Under the pieces are notes generated by a model, which saw only the letters and a list, made by a program, of their open reading frames with translations, had not been told where the DNA came from and searched no databases. A DNA stretch of 64,000 nt from Thiothrix winogradskyi (GTDB lineage Bacteria; Pseudomonadota; Gammaproteobacteria; Thiotrichales; Thiotrichaceae). Position 1 is the stretch's first letter. Every line of letters begins with the position of its first letter. Location: contig NZ_CP091244.1 in assembly GCF_021650935.1 (NCBI RefSeq), positions 1,674,001 to 1,738,000 of the forward strand. The letters are read 5' to 3'. Below, one piece after another: positions 42,659 through 51,081 of the stretch. Both the position numbers and the translations under genes were made by a program.

Positions 42659-42833
42659 AAGAAACCCCTCCTAACCCCCCATCCCCAGCCCTTCCCCCGC
42701 AAGGGGTGAAGGGAGTAAGAGAAAGATTTCGTGCGGCTTTGCCTGTTGTTGGGCAAAAGTCCAGTTTCTTAGCCCCTTCACCCCTTGCGGGGGAAGGGGT
42801 TGGGGATGGGGGGAGGTTAAGAGGTGTTTCTTC
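42659..42833. repeat. 175-bp inverted-repeat element between NtrC boxes and glnN promoter
   Basis: Long G/C-rich arms, GAAACCCCTCCTAACCCCCC and CCCTTCCCCCGCAAGGGG on the left and their near-complements on the right, surround a core of about 60 bases without coding capacity. The outer ends match the 101-bp element inside the RND gene. No target duplication is evident. It fills the space between the sigma-54 promoter (ends 42653) and the first NtrC box (from 42838). Confidence 0.85.
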
Positions 42834-42837
42834 ATAA

Positions 42838-42883
42838 TCACCAAAACAGTGCTTAATTTGCGGCTAATGCACTATTTTGGTGA
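42838..42883 (-). promoter_or_regulatory. Two NtrC-type enhancer boxes upstream of glnN
   Basis: Box 1 at 42838-42852 reads GCACTGTTTTGGTGA on the minus strand; box 2 at 42869-42883 reads GCACTATTTTGGTGA on the plus strand. They match the consensus GCACYANNNTGGTGC at 13 and 14 of 15 positions and closely match the ntrB box 2. Centres are 31 bp apart, about three helical turns. Box 2 lies inside the last codons of the CDF gene. They sit about 215 and 250 bp before the predicted glnN start because the repeat intervenes. Confidence 0.7.
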
Positions 42884-44027
42884 AAAAATTGATGTGCTCA
42901 ATGGCGGGAATGCTGCTACAGGCGTTTTTGAATCCTGTGAGTGCTGTTGTGTCGGGTGTTTCTCGCAAAATAACGTCGAGCTGGAGTTTCCCCCCTTGGT
43001 AATGCAAGGTGAGGTCGTCGATATTCTCCCCTAAAGCTGCCGTTTCTGGCAGTGCTTGCAGTGCGGCTAATAATTCAACTCGCGAAGGCAGGTTTTTGCT
43101 GGGGTGTACCGTTTCATCGTCTTCAGGGTCAATGTGAATAATAACATCACTGATAGCAGGAAACTGCCGCCGCAAGCGGTACATCACGGTATCGCTGATG
43201 TGGTGGCCTTCAGAAACGCTGATACGCCCATCGACTTGCAAATGCGCATCGGCTAATACCCGCCCCCCCATCCGCCGGGTGCGTAATAAATGCACGCTTT
43301 CCACGCCGTCAATCGCGCAAATAAACTCGCGGATGTCTTGGACTTCCTGCGCATCCAACCCGGTATCCACCAACTCACTGGTGCTTTCCAGAATGAGCTG
43401 GATTGCCATGTAAAAAATCATCGCGGCAACAATAATGGCGGCTACCGAGTCCAGCCAAGGATAGCCTAATTGTGCCCCGCCAATCGCCACTAACACTAAC
43501 ACCGACGAAATCGCATCCGAACGGTGATGCCAAGCACTGGCTTTGAGCATGGGCGAACTGATGCGTTTGGCAACGTGGACGGTGTAGTGGTAAAGCCCTT
43601 CTTTGCCAATAATCGCTAACGCCGCGATTGCCATTGCCCAGGGTTCGGGGGTGATGAGTGGTTCGTCGCCGGAAAGTCTGTCCCATGCTTGCAGGAAAAT
43701 CGCCGCCGAGACCCCGCCCAATAATAAACCGAGAATGACGGTGGCAAGCGTTTCAATTCGCCCATGCCCATAAGGGTGGTTCGCATCGGCAGCTTTCCCC
43801 GCGTGATGCGCGGCAAATAACACTACGACATCGCCGACCAAATCCGACAGGGTATGCATGGCATCCGCAATCAGCGCTTGCGAATGGGTGAAGATGCCGC
43901 CGATGATTTGCACAATCACCAGAAAAATATTCACACTCATGCCGACAAAAGCGACGCGCTGGGTGACGGCTTTACGGCTATTATCGTCGGTGCGGGTATC
44001 CGTGATGGTGTGCTGATGGCCGCTCAT
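42864..44027 (-). CDS. Cation diffusion facilitator (CDF) family exporter
   Basis: 387 residues. Six helices in residues 25-215 include the metal-site motif HTLSDLVGD in helix 2 and HHRSDAISSVLV in helix 5, as in the zinc/iron/manganese CDF group. HPYGHGR lies between helices. The cytoplasmic C-terminal domain (ISVSEGHHISDTVMYRLRRQFP, DVIIHIDPEDD) is followed by about 70 extra residues. It exports divalent metal by proton antiport. It overlaps the homoserine-kinase fusion gene as ATGA. Its last codons double as an NtrC box for glnN. Confidence 0.88.
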   Translation of the reverse strand: MSGHQHTITDTRTDDNSRKAVTQRVAFVGMSVNIFLVIVQIIGGIFTHSQALIADAMHTLSDLVGDVVVLFAAHHAGKAADANHPYGHGRIETLATVILGLLLGGVSAAIFLQAWDRLSGDEPLITPEPWAMAIAALAIIGKEGLYHYTVHVAKRISSPMLKASAWHHRSDAISSVLVLVAIGGAQLGYPWLDSVAAIIVAAMIFYMAIQLILESTSELVDTGLDAQEVQDIREFICAIDGVESVHLLRTRRMGGRVLADAHLQVDGRISVSEGHHISDTVMYRLRRQFPAISDVIIHIDPEDDETVHPSKNLPSRVELLAALQALPETAALGENIDDLTLHYQGGKLQLDVILRETPDTTALTGFKNACSSIPAIEHINFFTKIVH

Positions 44028-45175
44028 TGTGTCCCGCCTGTTTGTAAAACGATGACGTGTTCGCGCCCTTCGCTATAGGTTTCCAGTACCGTATGCCCGT
44101 GAATCCGCGCCCATGCCGGAATGTCGTGCAATGCGCCGGGGTCGGTGCAAATAGCCGTAATATTAATCCCAGCAGGCAGGTTTTCGACCGCCGTTTGCAC
44201 CCGAATGACTGGCAGCGGGCAAAGTAAGCGCCGTGCGTCGACGGTCACGTTGCTTGCGTCAATGCGCTGTAATAATTTGTGATGGAATTCGGTGGGATCT
44301 TTTTGCAAAACATTGTCACCTGCACGTGGATTCATCTGAGCGTCCAGACGTGATAGCCAGAAACGCAGGGCGGCAGCACGTAACAGTGCCAGCCAGTAAC
44401 GGTGTTCAAGCGCTTGCCAAGGGCGCACTTGCTGGTAAGCCTTGAGGCAAGCCTGCACCCGCTCGGTATCCAAAGCGCCATCCGCATGACAACACCAATC
44501 ATTCACCACAATGGCGAGATCGTATAGCCAACTGTCGGTGCAGGCAAAGTAGACATCCAAAATGCCACTGACTTGCCCGTGATGAAACAGCACATTATCA
44601 CGGAATAAGTCGGCGTGGATTGTGCCTGCGGGCAGTTGGGCAAACGGGATAGTTTGCTGGAACGCGATTTCTGCTTGCAGGAGGGTTGCTGCGGCTGGTT
44701 CCAAGCTTGGCAGCAAACGCGCTGCCGTCTGTATTCGCCAGTCATGCCCACGGTCAGGGGCGCGTTGTTGCGGGAAAGTTTGCCCGGCAAGATGCATGTG
44801 TGCGAGCGCCGTGCCGAGTGCCGCGCATTGTTCGGGGGTAGGGTGCTCTATATGTTGCCCTGCTAGGCGTGTGACCAAAGCAGCGGGTTTGTGCTTGAGC
44901 GTGCCCAGTAATTGACCTGCATGGTTGGGGATAGGGCGGGCGACGGGGATGCCCGCATCTGCCCAGTGTTGCATGAGGTCGAGAAAATAGCCCAGTTCTG
45001 CCGGGGTATGGTGCTCAAACAGGGTGAGGACAAATGCCCCTTGCGTGGTGGTGACGAAAAAATTGCTGTTCTCGACACCCGCACTGATACCGGCATAATC
45101 CGTCAGCGCTCCGACGGGGTATTCACGCAGAAAGGTTTCCAGTTCGGTGGCGCTGACGGGGGTATAAACTGACAT
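44024..45175 (-). CDS. Homoserine kinase (ThrB2/APH type) fused to a TusA sulfur-carrier domain
   Basis: 383 residues. Residues 1-305 are a homoserine-kinase type II of the APH fold: DYAGISAGVENSNFFVTT at the nucleotide loop, AGTIHADLFRDNVLF with the catalytic His-x-Asp (Asp189), GILDVYFACTDSWLYDLAI. From residue 311 a TusA/SirA domain follows: VDARRLLCPLPVIRVQTA with CPxP Cys319, then ending in a HVIVLQ strand. The kinase feeds threonine synthesis; TusA domains carry persulfide sulfur. The join is continuous without stop. DUF2782 lies just upstream, as is common beside homoserine kinase and polA. Confidence 0.82.
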   Translation of the reverse strand: MSVYTPVSATELETFLREYPVGALTDYAGISAGVENSNFFVTTTQGAFVLTLFEHHTPAELGYFLDLMQHWADAGIPVARPIPNHAGQLLGTLKHKPAALVTRLAGQHIEHPTPEQCAALGTALAHMHLAGQTFPQQRAPDRGHDWRIQTAARLLPSLEPAAATLLQAEIAFQQTIPFAQLPAGTIHADLFRDNVLFHHGQVSGILDVYFACTDSWLYDLAIVVNDWCCHADGALDTERVQACLKAYQQVRPWQALEHRYWLALLRAAALRFWLSRLDAQMNPRAGDNVLQKDPTEFHHKLLQRIDASNVTVDARRLLCPLPVIRVQTAVENLPAGINITAICTDPGALHDIPAWARIHGHTVLETYSEGREHVIVLQTGGTQ

Positions 45176-45179
45176 GCAT

Positions 45180-45488
45180 TTACCAGGAAAAGACGTTCCA
45201 GCTTGGAATCATCATGTCACGGTTTTGGTGAGCATTTTGACTCTTGCCTTGGGAGCTAACCGAATCGACCAAGTTGTAACCGCCTTCACCATCAGCAGGC
45301 ACGTAGCGGATTTCGCTGCGCATGGCGGCGACACGCTCTTCTTCAATCGTGCCGAAATTATCGGTGACACGGATCGTTTCTACCTTCATTTTGCTGGCAA
45401 CGTCAGCGTCGGTAGTGGTTTCTTCGGCATGAATCGTGGTGCTGAACAGCGCGATGAATGCCAGTGTTAGCCATTGTTGTGTTTTCAT
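45180..45488 (-). CDS. DUF2782 periplasmic protein
   Basis: 102 residues with a signal peptide (MKTQQWLTLAFIALFSTTIHA). The mature part has VETIRVTDNFGTIEEERVAAMRSEIRYVPADG, the DUF2782 core, and ends with MMIPSWNVFSW. The family has no assigned function and typically neighbours homoserine kinase and polA in gammaproteobacteria. It is separated from the kinase by 4 bases. Confidence 0.78.
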   Translation of the reverse strand: MKTQQWLTLAFIALFSTTIHAEETTTDADVASKMKVETIRVTDNFGTIEEERVAAMRSEIRYVPADGEGGYNLVDSVSSQGKSQNAHQNRDMMIPSWNVFSW

Positions 45489-45493
45489 TGTTG

Positions 45494-46219
45494 TTATAAC
45501 TCCATGAATTTAGCGCGTTCTTCAGCGGACGGCCCCGATACCGCGCGTTCGTAGTAACCAAAAATATGATCGACGATTGCATCAGCATCGTCCAAGAGGA
45601 CAAACAGATCCAAATCGCCTGCCGAGATTGTACCCTGTTTTATCAGGGTGTGCTTGAACCATCCGACCAAGCCTTCCCAGAATGGGGTGTGTACCAGCAC
45701 GATGGGGATTTTACGGGTTTTGGCGGTTTGTACCAAAGTCAGGATTTCCGCCAGTTCATCCAATGTACCAAAGCCACCGGGCATGACCACGTAAGCGGAA
45801 GCGTGTTTCACGAACATGACTTTGCGCGAGAAAAAATGCCGGAAATACAGCGAAATATCTTGATATTGGTTGGAATGCTGCTCGTGTGGAAGCTGAATAT
45901 TCAAACCAATGCTGGGCGATTTGCCACGCTTTGCGCCTTTATTGGCAGCCTCCATCAAACCGGGACCGCCACCGCTGACGACGGCGAAGCCTGCATCTGA
46001 GAGTTTGTGGGCAATGGTTTCCGTCAGGTGATATAGCGGGTCATCCGGCGGGGTGCGGGCGGAACCAAAGATGCTGACGGATGGGCGTAAGTGGGCAAGG
46101 CGCTCAAACCCGTCCACAAATTCGCCCATGATTTGGAATATTTTCCAGCTTTCGCGGGCTAATTCCTTGTCACTGATGGGTTGTAGCACCGGGTGTTGGG
46201 TGCGAGTTTTGTCATCCAT
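45494..46219 (-). CDS. LOG-family protein (TIGR00730, nucleotide 5'-monophosphate nucleosidase-like)
   Basis: 241 residues, Rossmann-like fold. The LOG signature PGGFGTLDELAEILT is complete, with VSGGGPGLMEAANKGA earlier as the nucleotide-binding part. Relatives act as cytokinin-activating phosphoribohydrolases or as nucleotide nucleosidases. The N-terminus is extended by about 45 residues relative to short LOG proteins. It shares a base with the BolA stop (TAATG), so the two are coupled. Confidence 0.85.
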   Translation of the reverse strand: MDDKTRTQHPVLQPISDKELARESWKIFQIMGEFVDGFERLAHLRPSVSIFGSARTPPDDPLYHLTETIAHKLSDAGFAVVSGGGPGLMEAANKGAKRGKSPSIGLNIQLPHEQHSNQYQDISLYFRHFFSRKVMFVKHASAYVVMPGGFGTLDELAEILTLVQTAKTRKIPIVLVHTPFWEGLVGWFKHTLIKQGTISAGDLDLFVLLDDADAIVDHIFGYYERAVSGPSAEERAKFMEL

Positions 46220-46455
46220 TACGCAACTTCCGCCGGGGTTTTGGCGCGAATCGTCAGCGCATGAAGTTGACCCGCCGTAATCGCGTCATTGACAGCGGCG
46301 TACACCAGTTGATGGCGTTTAAGCGTGCTCAAGCCAGCAAACGCATCGCTGATCACATCGGCTTCATATTTATAGCCATCACCGTTGATCGTGACTTGGG
46401 CTTCAGGCAGGTGTGCTTGGATCATGGCGGCGACGGCTTCGTTACTGATGCTCAT
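46219..46455 (-). CDS. BolA/IbaG family protein
   Basis: 78 residues from MSISNEAVAAM. BolA-fold residues: INGDGYKYEADVISDAFAGLSTLKRHQLVYAAVNDAI, with the conserved His in LKRHQLVY used for Fe-S binding with monothiol glutaredoxin. The length fits IbaG rather than BolA proper. The longer frame upstream adds 19 unlikely residues and overlaps the promoter region shared with the divergent gene. Confidence 0.85.
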   Translation of the reverse strand: MSISNEAVAAMIQAHLPEAQVTINGDGYKYEADVISDAFAGLSTLKRHQLVYAAVNDAITAGQLHALTIRAKTPAEVA

Positions 46456-46568
46456 AAGAGGTGTTCCTGTTTGGGTTAAAACAGGGGGATTATACGCTGT
46501 GCCTGCCGACAACGCTTATTTCTGCGCGTATAATGCAGGCAATTTCATTTATTGCCGGATCGCGTGCC

Positions 46569-47063
46569 ATGAACCATGTAAATTCTCAATTATTACAGCA
46601 AATTAAAGATACCTGCCCGGAGTTTTGTGCCGCCCTGACGGACGATGAGGTCGTGCGATTTTTGCGTTATACCCGCACGCGTGAACTGGGGGCGCAAGAA
46701 ATCGTGGCGGATATTGGCGAAATCAGTGACCGCTTTTATTTGGTCATCGGTGGGGCGGTCAAGTTACTGCAAGTCGATGGCGAGCGCGAGTTTGAAGTCG
46801 GGCAATTGGAACCGGGCAGTTTGGTGGGGGAAATGTCTTTCTTTGACCGCCAGCCGCGTACCGTGCGTTTGAAAGCGCGGCGCAGCGGGGTGCGTTTGCT
46901 GGAAATTAACCGTCAGATGTACAACCGCATCCGTATCGAAGAGCCGTATATCGCCACCAATTTGTTGGAATTTGTGGTGCGCAGCTTGGATTTTCTGGTA
47001 CGCCATTTAAGCGATGAAAATGCCAAGCTGCACAAGCAAGTCACGGGGTTGGGGTATCGTTAA
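46569..47063 (+). CDS. Cyclic-nucleotide-binding domain protein without DNA-binding domain
   Basis: 164 residues from MNHVNSQLLQQIKD. A cNMP-binding barrel spans residues 25-125 (RELGAQEIVADIGEISDRFYLVIGGAVKLL, then LEPGSLVGEMSFFDRQPRTVRLKARR, where GEMSFFDRQPRTV is the phosphate-binding cassette). The remaining C-terminal helix (FVVRSLDFLVRHLSDENAKLHKQV) is too short for an HTH, so it is not a Crp-type regulator. It is divergent from bolA. The partner is unknown. Confidence 0.75.
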   Translation: MNHVNSQLLQQIKDTCPEFCAALTDDEVVRFLRYTRTRELGAQEIVADIGEISDRFYLVIGGAVKLLQVDGEREFEVGQLEPGSLVGEMSFFDRQPRTVRLKARRSGVRLLEINRQMYNRIRIEEPYIATNLLEFVVRSLDFLVRHLSDENAKLHKQVTGLGYR

Positions 47064-47068
47064 GCGTT

Positions 47069-47854
47069 TTAGGGCTGGGCTTCCACGGCTTTAATGCTTG
47101 CCATCAGGCTTTCAGTAAGGTGTACGCCTTCATTCTTTGTGCCTATGCCATTGCTTGAATATCCAGTGGTGTGGATGCCAATCACGAGTGGTGGTTTGCC
47201 GTCGCCCGCTTCTAACCAGATGGGGGAGCCGCTCATGCCACCGTTCGTGTCTGTGTCATAGCTTAAGAGTGAGGGCGTGTAGTCTAGCAGCTTACCTTGC
47301 CCTGCCCATTGCCATTCTGCGCTTGACTTATCGCCGGGATAGCCACTGACGGTTACGCTTACGCCTTTAAAGTCAATACCTTCCGGTAGATTGGCATACG
47401 GTAATGGCTGTAAATTTTGGTTGGAACAGTCGAGTTTAATAACCCCTACATCGAATGCAGGGTTTTCGCTCTTAATGAATTCTTGGTGTGCGTAGCGTTC
47501 TTTGACGTTGCAAGTGCCATTGGGTGGGGTGTTACGGTTGCCATCATAACCGGGGTATACCTTGTCGATAGTCGCGAAGGTCTTAAGTCTTGTATCCCAC
47601 ACGCAATGTCCGGCGGTTACTAAGGTATTGGCATTGCTCAGCCAGCCAGAGCAAACGTTTTCGTTACCGACATAAGTAATGCGTGCTACTGCATTATACG
47701 GGTAAGCATACGGATTCACCGCATAGCGGCTGTCCAGACCAATCACGGCTTCATAAGCACCCTCGGTGAGTGGGTCGGCATTGGCGGGTAGTGTCAGCGT
47801 GAAGCCGCCACTGAGGAATGCCATTATCAGGGTATTAAAATAGTTGTTGCGCAT
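47069..47854 (-). CDS. Secreted V8-like trypsin-fold serine protease
   Basis: 261 residues from MRNNYFNTLIM, with GAGG 10 bases upstream. Signal peptide ending TLPANA. Triad: His in LVTAGHCVWD, Asp in NPAFDVGVIKLD, Ser in GGMSGSPIWLEAGD. The pattern VGLDSRYAVNPYAYPYNAVARI near the mature N-terminus is that of glutamyl-endopeptidase (V8-like) relatives. It lies 137 bp from the divergent T3SS gene sctK; whether it serves that system is unknown. The stop is 6 bases from the convergent cNMP gene. Confidence 0.8.
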   Translation of the reverse strand: MRNNYFNTLIMAFLSGGFTLTLPANADPLTEGAYEAVIGLDSRYAVNPYAYPYNAVARITYVGNENVCSGWLSNANTLVTAGHCVWDTRLKTFATIDKVYPGYDGNRNTPPNGTCNVKERYAHQEFIKSENPAFDVGVIKLDCSNQNLQPLPYANLPEGIDFKGVSVTVSGYPGDKSSAEWQWAGQGKLLDYTPSLLSYDTDTNGGMSGSPIWLEAGDGKPPLVIGIHTTGYSSNGIGTKNEGVHLTESLMASIKAVEAQP

Positions 47855-48068
47855 ACGTTGTTGCCCTCGCTTGATGTGAACATAATTTATCCGCCCTGTT
47901 ATTAGATCAATATTGGCATCATTAACAATCAAATATTTCGTTGATTGATAGGTATGTTTGATATGCGTTATGTCGCCATAATTTTCGGTCTAGTCTGAAA
48001 TGCCTGAGGCTTTGCGGTAGTGCAGTGAATAATAGGTGTGAGCGTTTTTATAGGTTGTTGTTTAACAA

Positions 48069-48770
48069 ATGCACTATCACCATTCCAACTATTTCGATAT
48101 GACAGATGAGTTTTCACAAGCGGTGTGGCGCTTTAATTTTCGCCCGGATTCGTATATTCATCCCAGTTGGTTGGCAACCATGCCAGACGGCAAAGTCATG
48201 CAGTCGTTGTTAGGTCAGGAGCGCGGCGAGAGCCGTTTATTGCAGCATATGATGCAGCGCTTGGGTTTGCATGACAGTGTGTTTTTTGATTTTAGCAAGC
48301 CTTTAACGCGCCTAGCGTTATGGCGAGGGCAAGAGTTGGGGCAATTGGTGTTGTACCTTGGGGCAATGTTCCACTTTCAGTTATTGCGCCGGATTGTGAC
48401 CCGCGACGATCTGCTTAAAACCCAGCAGGTGTTGGGTGATGATTTATACCGCTTTGTGCAACAACGTGCGCCTTTGCTGACACATAATATCAGTGCAGAA
48501 ATTGAGTTTCCCACGCCTATCGGTTTGAAAAAGCGCTTTGTGTTGGCGGGAATGTTGTGTTTGCGGGCGGCATTCGCCGGTTATCCGCCGTCTTTCTGGA
48601 AACGGTTGGTCTACAAGCTGGAACGCGAATATTATGTGTTGTGGAAGCGTCATGCGAAGTCGGGGCAGGCACTGGAAGCGCAAGCCGCTGAATGCGCGGT
48701 GTTAGTACAAAAAATAGCAATAGAAATCAAAATGGGGGTCAGCCGCGATGGCAAAATTCTTTTCAATTAA
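48069..48770 (+). CDS. sctK: T3SS sorting-platform protein SctK (YscK-like)
   Basis: 233 residues. The N-terminus FNFRPDSYIHPSWLATMP is the SctK pattern, and later WRGQELGQLVLYLGAMFHF and PIGLKKRFVLAGMLCLRAAF match the helical body. SctK links the SctQ pods to the export gate. The start is uncertain: ATG 48069 is used, but MTDEFSQAVW at 48099 fits equally well, and neither has a clear ribosome-binding site. It overlaps sctL by 23 bases. Confidence 0.75.
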   Translation: MHYHHSNYFDMTDEFSQAVWRFNFRPDSYIHPSWLATMPDGKVMQSLLGQERGESRLLQHMMQRLGLHDSVFFDFSKPLTRLALWRGQELGQLVLYLGAMFHFQLLRRIVTRDDLLKTQQVLGDDLYRFVQQRAPLLTHNISAEIEFPTPIGLKKRFVLAGMLCLRAAFAGYPPSFWKRLVYKLEREYYVLWKRHAKSGQALEAQAAECAVLVQKIAIEIKMGVSRDGKILFN

Positions 48771-49365
48771 GCCGGTAGATGCACAATTACGTGCCGGTCA
48801 GAAAGTCCTGAAAGCAGCAGATTATGAGGAATTAGTCGCGTATGAGCGCTTGGCATTTGATCTGGAACATCGCCACCGCCAACGTGAAGAAATTATGTCG
48901 GTCGCGTTAGGGCGTTCCATTAAACGTGGTTTGGAACAAGGGCGTGAACGAGCCAATCAGGAAGCAGCCGAAAAAATGGTGTTATTCACAGGGCGGGTCA
49001 ATGACACCCTGATGGCATTGGAAGGCGAACTGGTGGAATTGGTGACGAATGCGGTTCGCAAAGTGATTTACGGTTTTGATCAGGAAGAGCGGGTTCGGCA
49101 AGCGGTGTTGGGTGGTTTGGAATTAGTGCGTGGCAGCCATAAGTTGTTGGTTCGGGTACACCCGCAGATGCAGGCAACGATTTCGGAGCAATTGGATGCG
49201 ATTCCGCATCGTTTTACCAGTCTGGAAGTGGTCGGCGATGATCAGGTGGCCGTGGATGGTTGCATCCTAGAGTCAGATATGGGTATTGTGAACGCGAGCT
49301 TGGAACAACAGATGCAGGTTATTGAGCAGGCTCTTCGCGGGACTTTTTATCGTCCTGCACTTTAA
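48748..49365 (+). CDS. sctL: T3SS ATPase stator SctL
   Basis: 205 residues. A coiled-coil N-terminal half (DYEELVAYERLAFDLEHRHRQREE, GLEQGRERANQEAAEK) leads into the conserved C-terminal domain (VRQAVLGGLELVRGSHKLLVRVHP, DMGIVNASLEQQMQVIEQAL), as in YscL/FliH. It holds the SctN ATPase and connects it to SctQ. GGGGGT lies 8 bases before the ATG within sctK. Its 3' end overlaps the convergent sctO by 47 bases. Confidence 0.85.
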   Translation: MAKFFSIKPVDAQLRAGQKVLKAADYEELVAYERLAFDLEHRHRQREEIMSVALGRSIKRGLEQGRERANQEAAEKMVLFTGRVNDTLMALEGELVELVTNAVRKVIYGFDQEERVRQAVLGGLELVRGSHKLLVRVHPQMQATISEQLDAIPHRFTSLEVVGDDQVAVDGCILESDMGIVNASLEQQMQVIEQALRGTFYRPAL

Positions 49366-49741
49366 TGATTTCCTTGAGCTTTTCCAGTTTCAGGTTGGCT
49401 TCGCTAGAATGCTGTTGTGCGGTTTGTACTTGGGCGGTAGCAGCTTGTAAGCCTTGTTGGGCATCGGCAAGTTCAGCGCGTAGGCGTTCTTCTTCCAAGC
49501 GTAAGTCTTCCAGATTTTTCTGGTATTCAAACAGCATTTGTGGGGCAAACGGCTGGTTTTTCAGGTTGGCAAACAGGGCTTCCTGATGTTCCAGCCGCCA
49601 CTGTCCGAAGCTGACCAGTTCCTGCTCTTTTTCATGCAGTTGTTGTTCATGGGTTTGCAAGATACGGCGTTGTTCTTGTAATTCGATGAAACGTTGTTCC
49701 ATGCGGCGGGCGCGAATGGTTTTTAACTGTTCTAAGCTCAT
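49319..49741 (-). CDS. sctO: T3SS stalk protein SctO
   Basis: 140 residues, almost wholly predicted coiled coil (RRMEQRFIELQEQRRILQTHEQQL ... ELADAQQGLQAATAQVQTAQQ). Place directly after the ATPase gene and the hairpin-coil character match SctO/YscO/FliJ, the central stalk that links SctN to SctV. Sequence conservation in this family is low, so context carries most of the weight. The tail overlaps sctL on the other strand. Confidence 0.72.
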   Translation of the reverse strand: MSLEQLKTIRARRMEQRFIELQEQRRILQTHEQQLHEKEQELVSFGQWRLEHQEALFANLKNQPFAPQMLFEYQKNLEDLRLEEERLRAELADAQQGLQAATAQVQTAQQHSSEANLKLEKLKEIIKVQDDKKSREEPAQ

Positions 49742-49746
49742 GACGC

Positions 49747-51081
49747 TTATCCTGCCAGTTGTATTAGCCAGTTGATGGTGTCATCAAAACTGGAATATTC
49801 GTGGGAAGGTTGTTTGAGGAAGCGCAGAATTTCATCCATCTTGCGGATCGCTTCGTCTGCCAGCGGGTCGGAGCCGTGTTTGTATTCACCAACCCGCAGC
49901 AAAAATTCGATTTCCTTGTATTTTGCCAACAAAGTCCGCAGATGCGCTGCCGCAGCGCGATGCTGCGTGCTGACCAATTGCGGCATAATACGGCTCAGGC
50001 TGGCGAGGATGTCGACCGCCGGATAATGGTTGCCCGCTGCCAGATCGCGTGACAGCATAATGTGCCCATCCAGCAAGGAGCGTACTTCATCGGCAATCGG
50101 GTCACTCATATCGTCGCCTTCTACCAGCACGGTGTAAAACGCGGTGATTGAACCTTTGTCTGAATTGCCTGCGCGTTCGACCAGTTTGGGCAGTTCTGAA
50201 AATACCGAGGGTGGAAAACCACGTCGGGCGGGGGCTTCCCCGGCAGCTAAGCCAATTTCACGTTGCGCCCGTGCAAAGCGGGTAAGCGAATCCATTAGCA
50301 ATAAAACATTATTGCCTTTATCACGGAAGTATTCGGCAACCGCTGTGGCAACATAAGCGGCTTTGAGACGTTCAATCGCTGGGCGGTCAGAGGTAGCAAC
50401 GATGAGGATGGTTTTTTGCATACCCTCCTCGCCAAGGGCTTCTTCCATGAATTCACGGACTTCGCGCCCACGTTCGCCGATGAGGGCAACCACGTAAACA
50501 TCGACATCGGCGTGTTGCACCAACATGCTGAGTAAGGAGCTTTTGCCAACCCCTGCACCGGCAAAGACGCCGATGCGTTGCCCGATGCCGCAAGTAATCA
50601 GTGCATCCATTGAACGAATCCCCAAGGAGAGCGGGTCGCTCACCCGATCACGGGAGAGTGGATCGGGTGGGTTGGCGTAGATGGGGTAGTATTCGGTGAA
50701 AGTAGGTAAGGATCTGCCGGGGGTTTCTTGTACACGCCCAATGCCATCGAGTACACAGCCGCGTAGATGTTCGCCAACCCCGACCTCCAGCATTTTGCCA
50801 GTGGTAATGACTTGGGTGTGCGCGGATACGCCTTGCATATCGCCTATCGGTGCAAGCAGTGCAATATTTTGCTCAAAACCGATCACTTCCGCCGGAATTT
50901 CGCGTGTATCGCCGCTGTTTTTTAACAGGCACAATTCACCCAGTTTGACACGCGGCACAATGGCGCGGACTACCGTGCCGGTCACTTGCACAATGCGCCC
51001 GTGTAATACCAGTGGTGTGCATTTTTCGAGGTTATTGCGCAAGCGTTCGGTGACGTGGCTCAGTGGGGTGCGTGGTCTCAT
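49747..51081 (-). CDS. sctN: T3SS ATPase SctN
   Basis: 444 residues, the typical size. Walker A GAGVGKSS near residue 173, IGERGREVREF, Walker B NNVLLLMDSLTRFARAQREIGLAAGE and the SPS-like GYPP equivalent RRGFPPSVFSELP. It unfolds and detaches chaperoned substrates at the gate. The start overlaps the sctV stop by 4 bases. Its divergence from FliI (no flagellar genes nearby) and the surrounding sct genes identify it as T3SS. Confidence 0.93.
   Translation of the reverse strand: MRPRTPLSHVTERLRNNLEKCTPLVLHGRIVQVTGTVVRAIVPRVKLGELCLLKNSGDTREIPAEVIGFEQNIALLAPIGDMQGVSAHTQVITTGKMLEVGVGEHLRGCVLDGIGRVQETPGRSLPTFTEYYPIYANPPDPLSRDRVSDPLSLGIRSMDALITCGIGQRIGVFAGAGVGKSSLLSMLVQHADVDVYVVALIGERGREVREFMEEALGEEGMQKTILIVATSDRPAIERLKAAYVATAVAEYFRDKGNNVLLLMDSLTRFARAQREIGLAAGEAPARRGFPPSVFSELPKLVERAGNSDKGSITAFYTVLVEGDDMSDPIADEVRSLLDGHIMLSRDLAAGNHYPAVDILASLSRIMPQLVSTQHRAAAAHLRTLLAKYKEIEFLLRVGEYKHGSDPLADEAIRKMDEILRFLKQPSHEYSSFDDTINWLIQLAG

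Noticed and set aside
42659..42833. Long hairpin as a transcription terminator of the CDF operon
   Set aside because: There is no T run after either arm, and the ends match the repeat inside the RND gene, so a mobile repeat explains it better.
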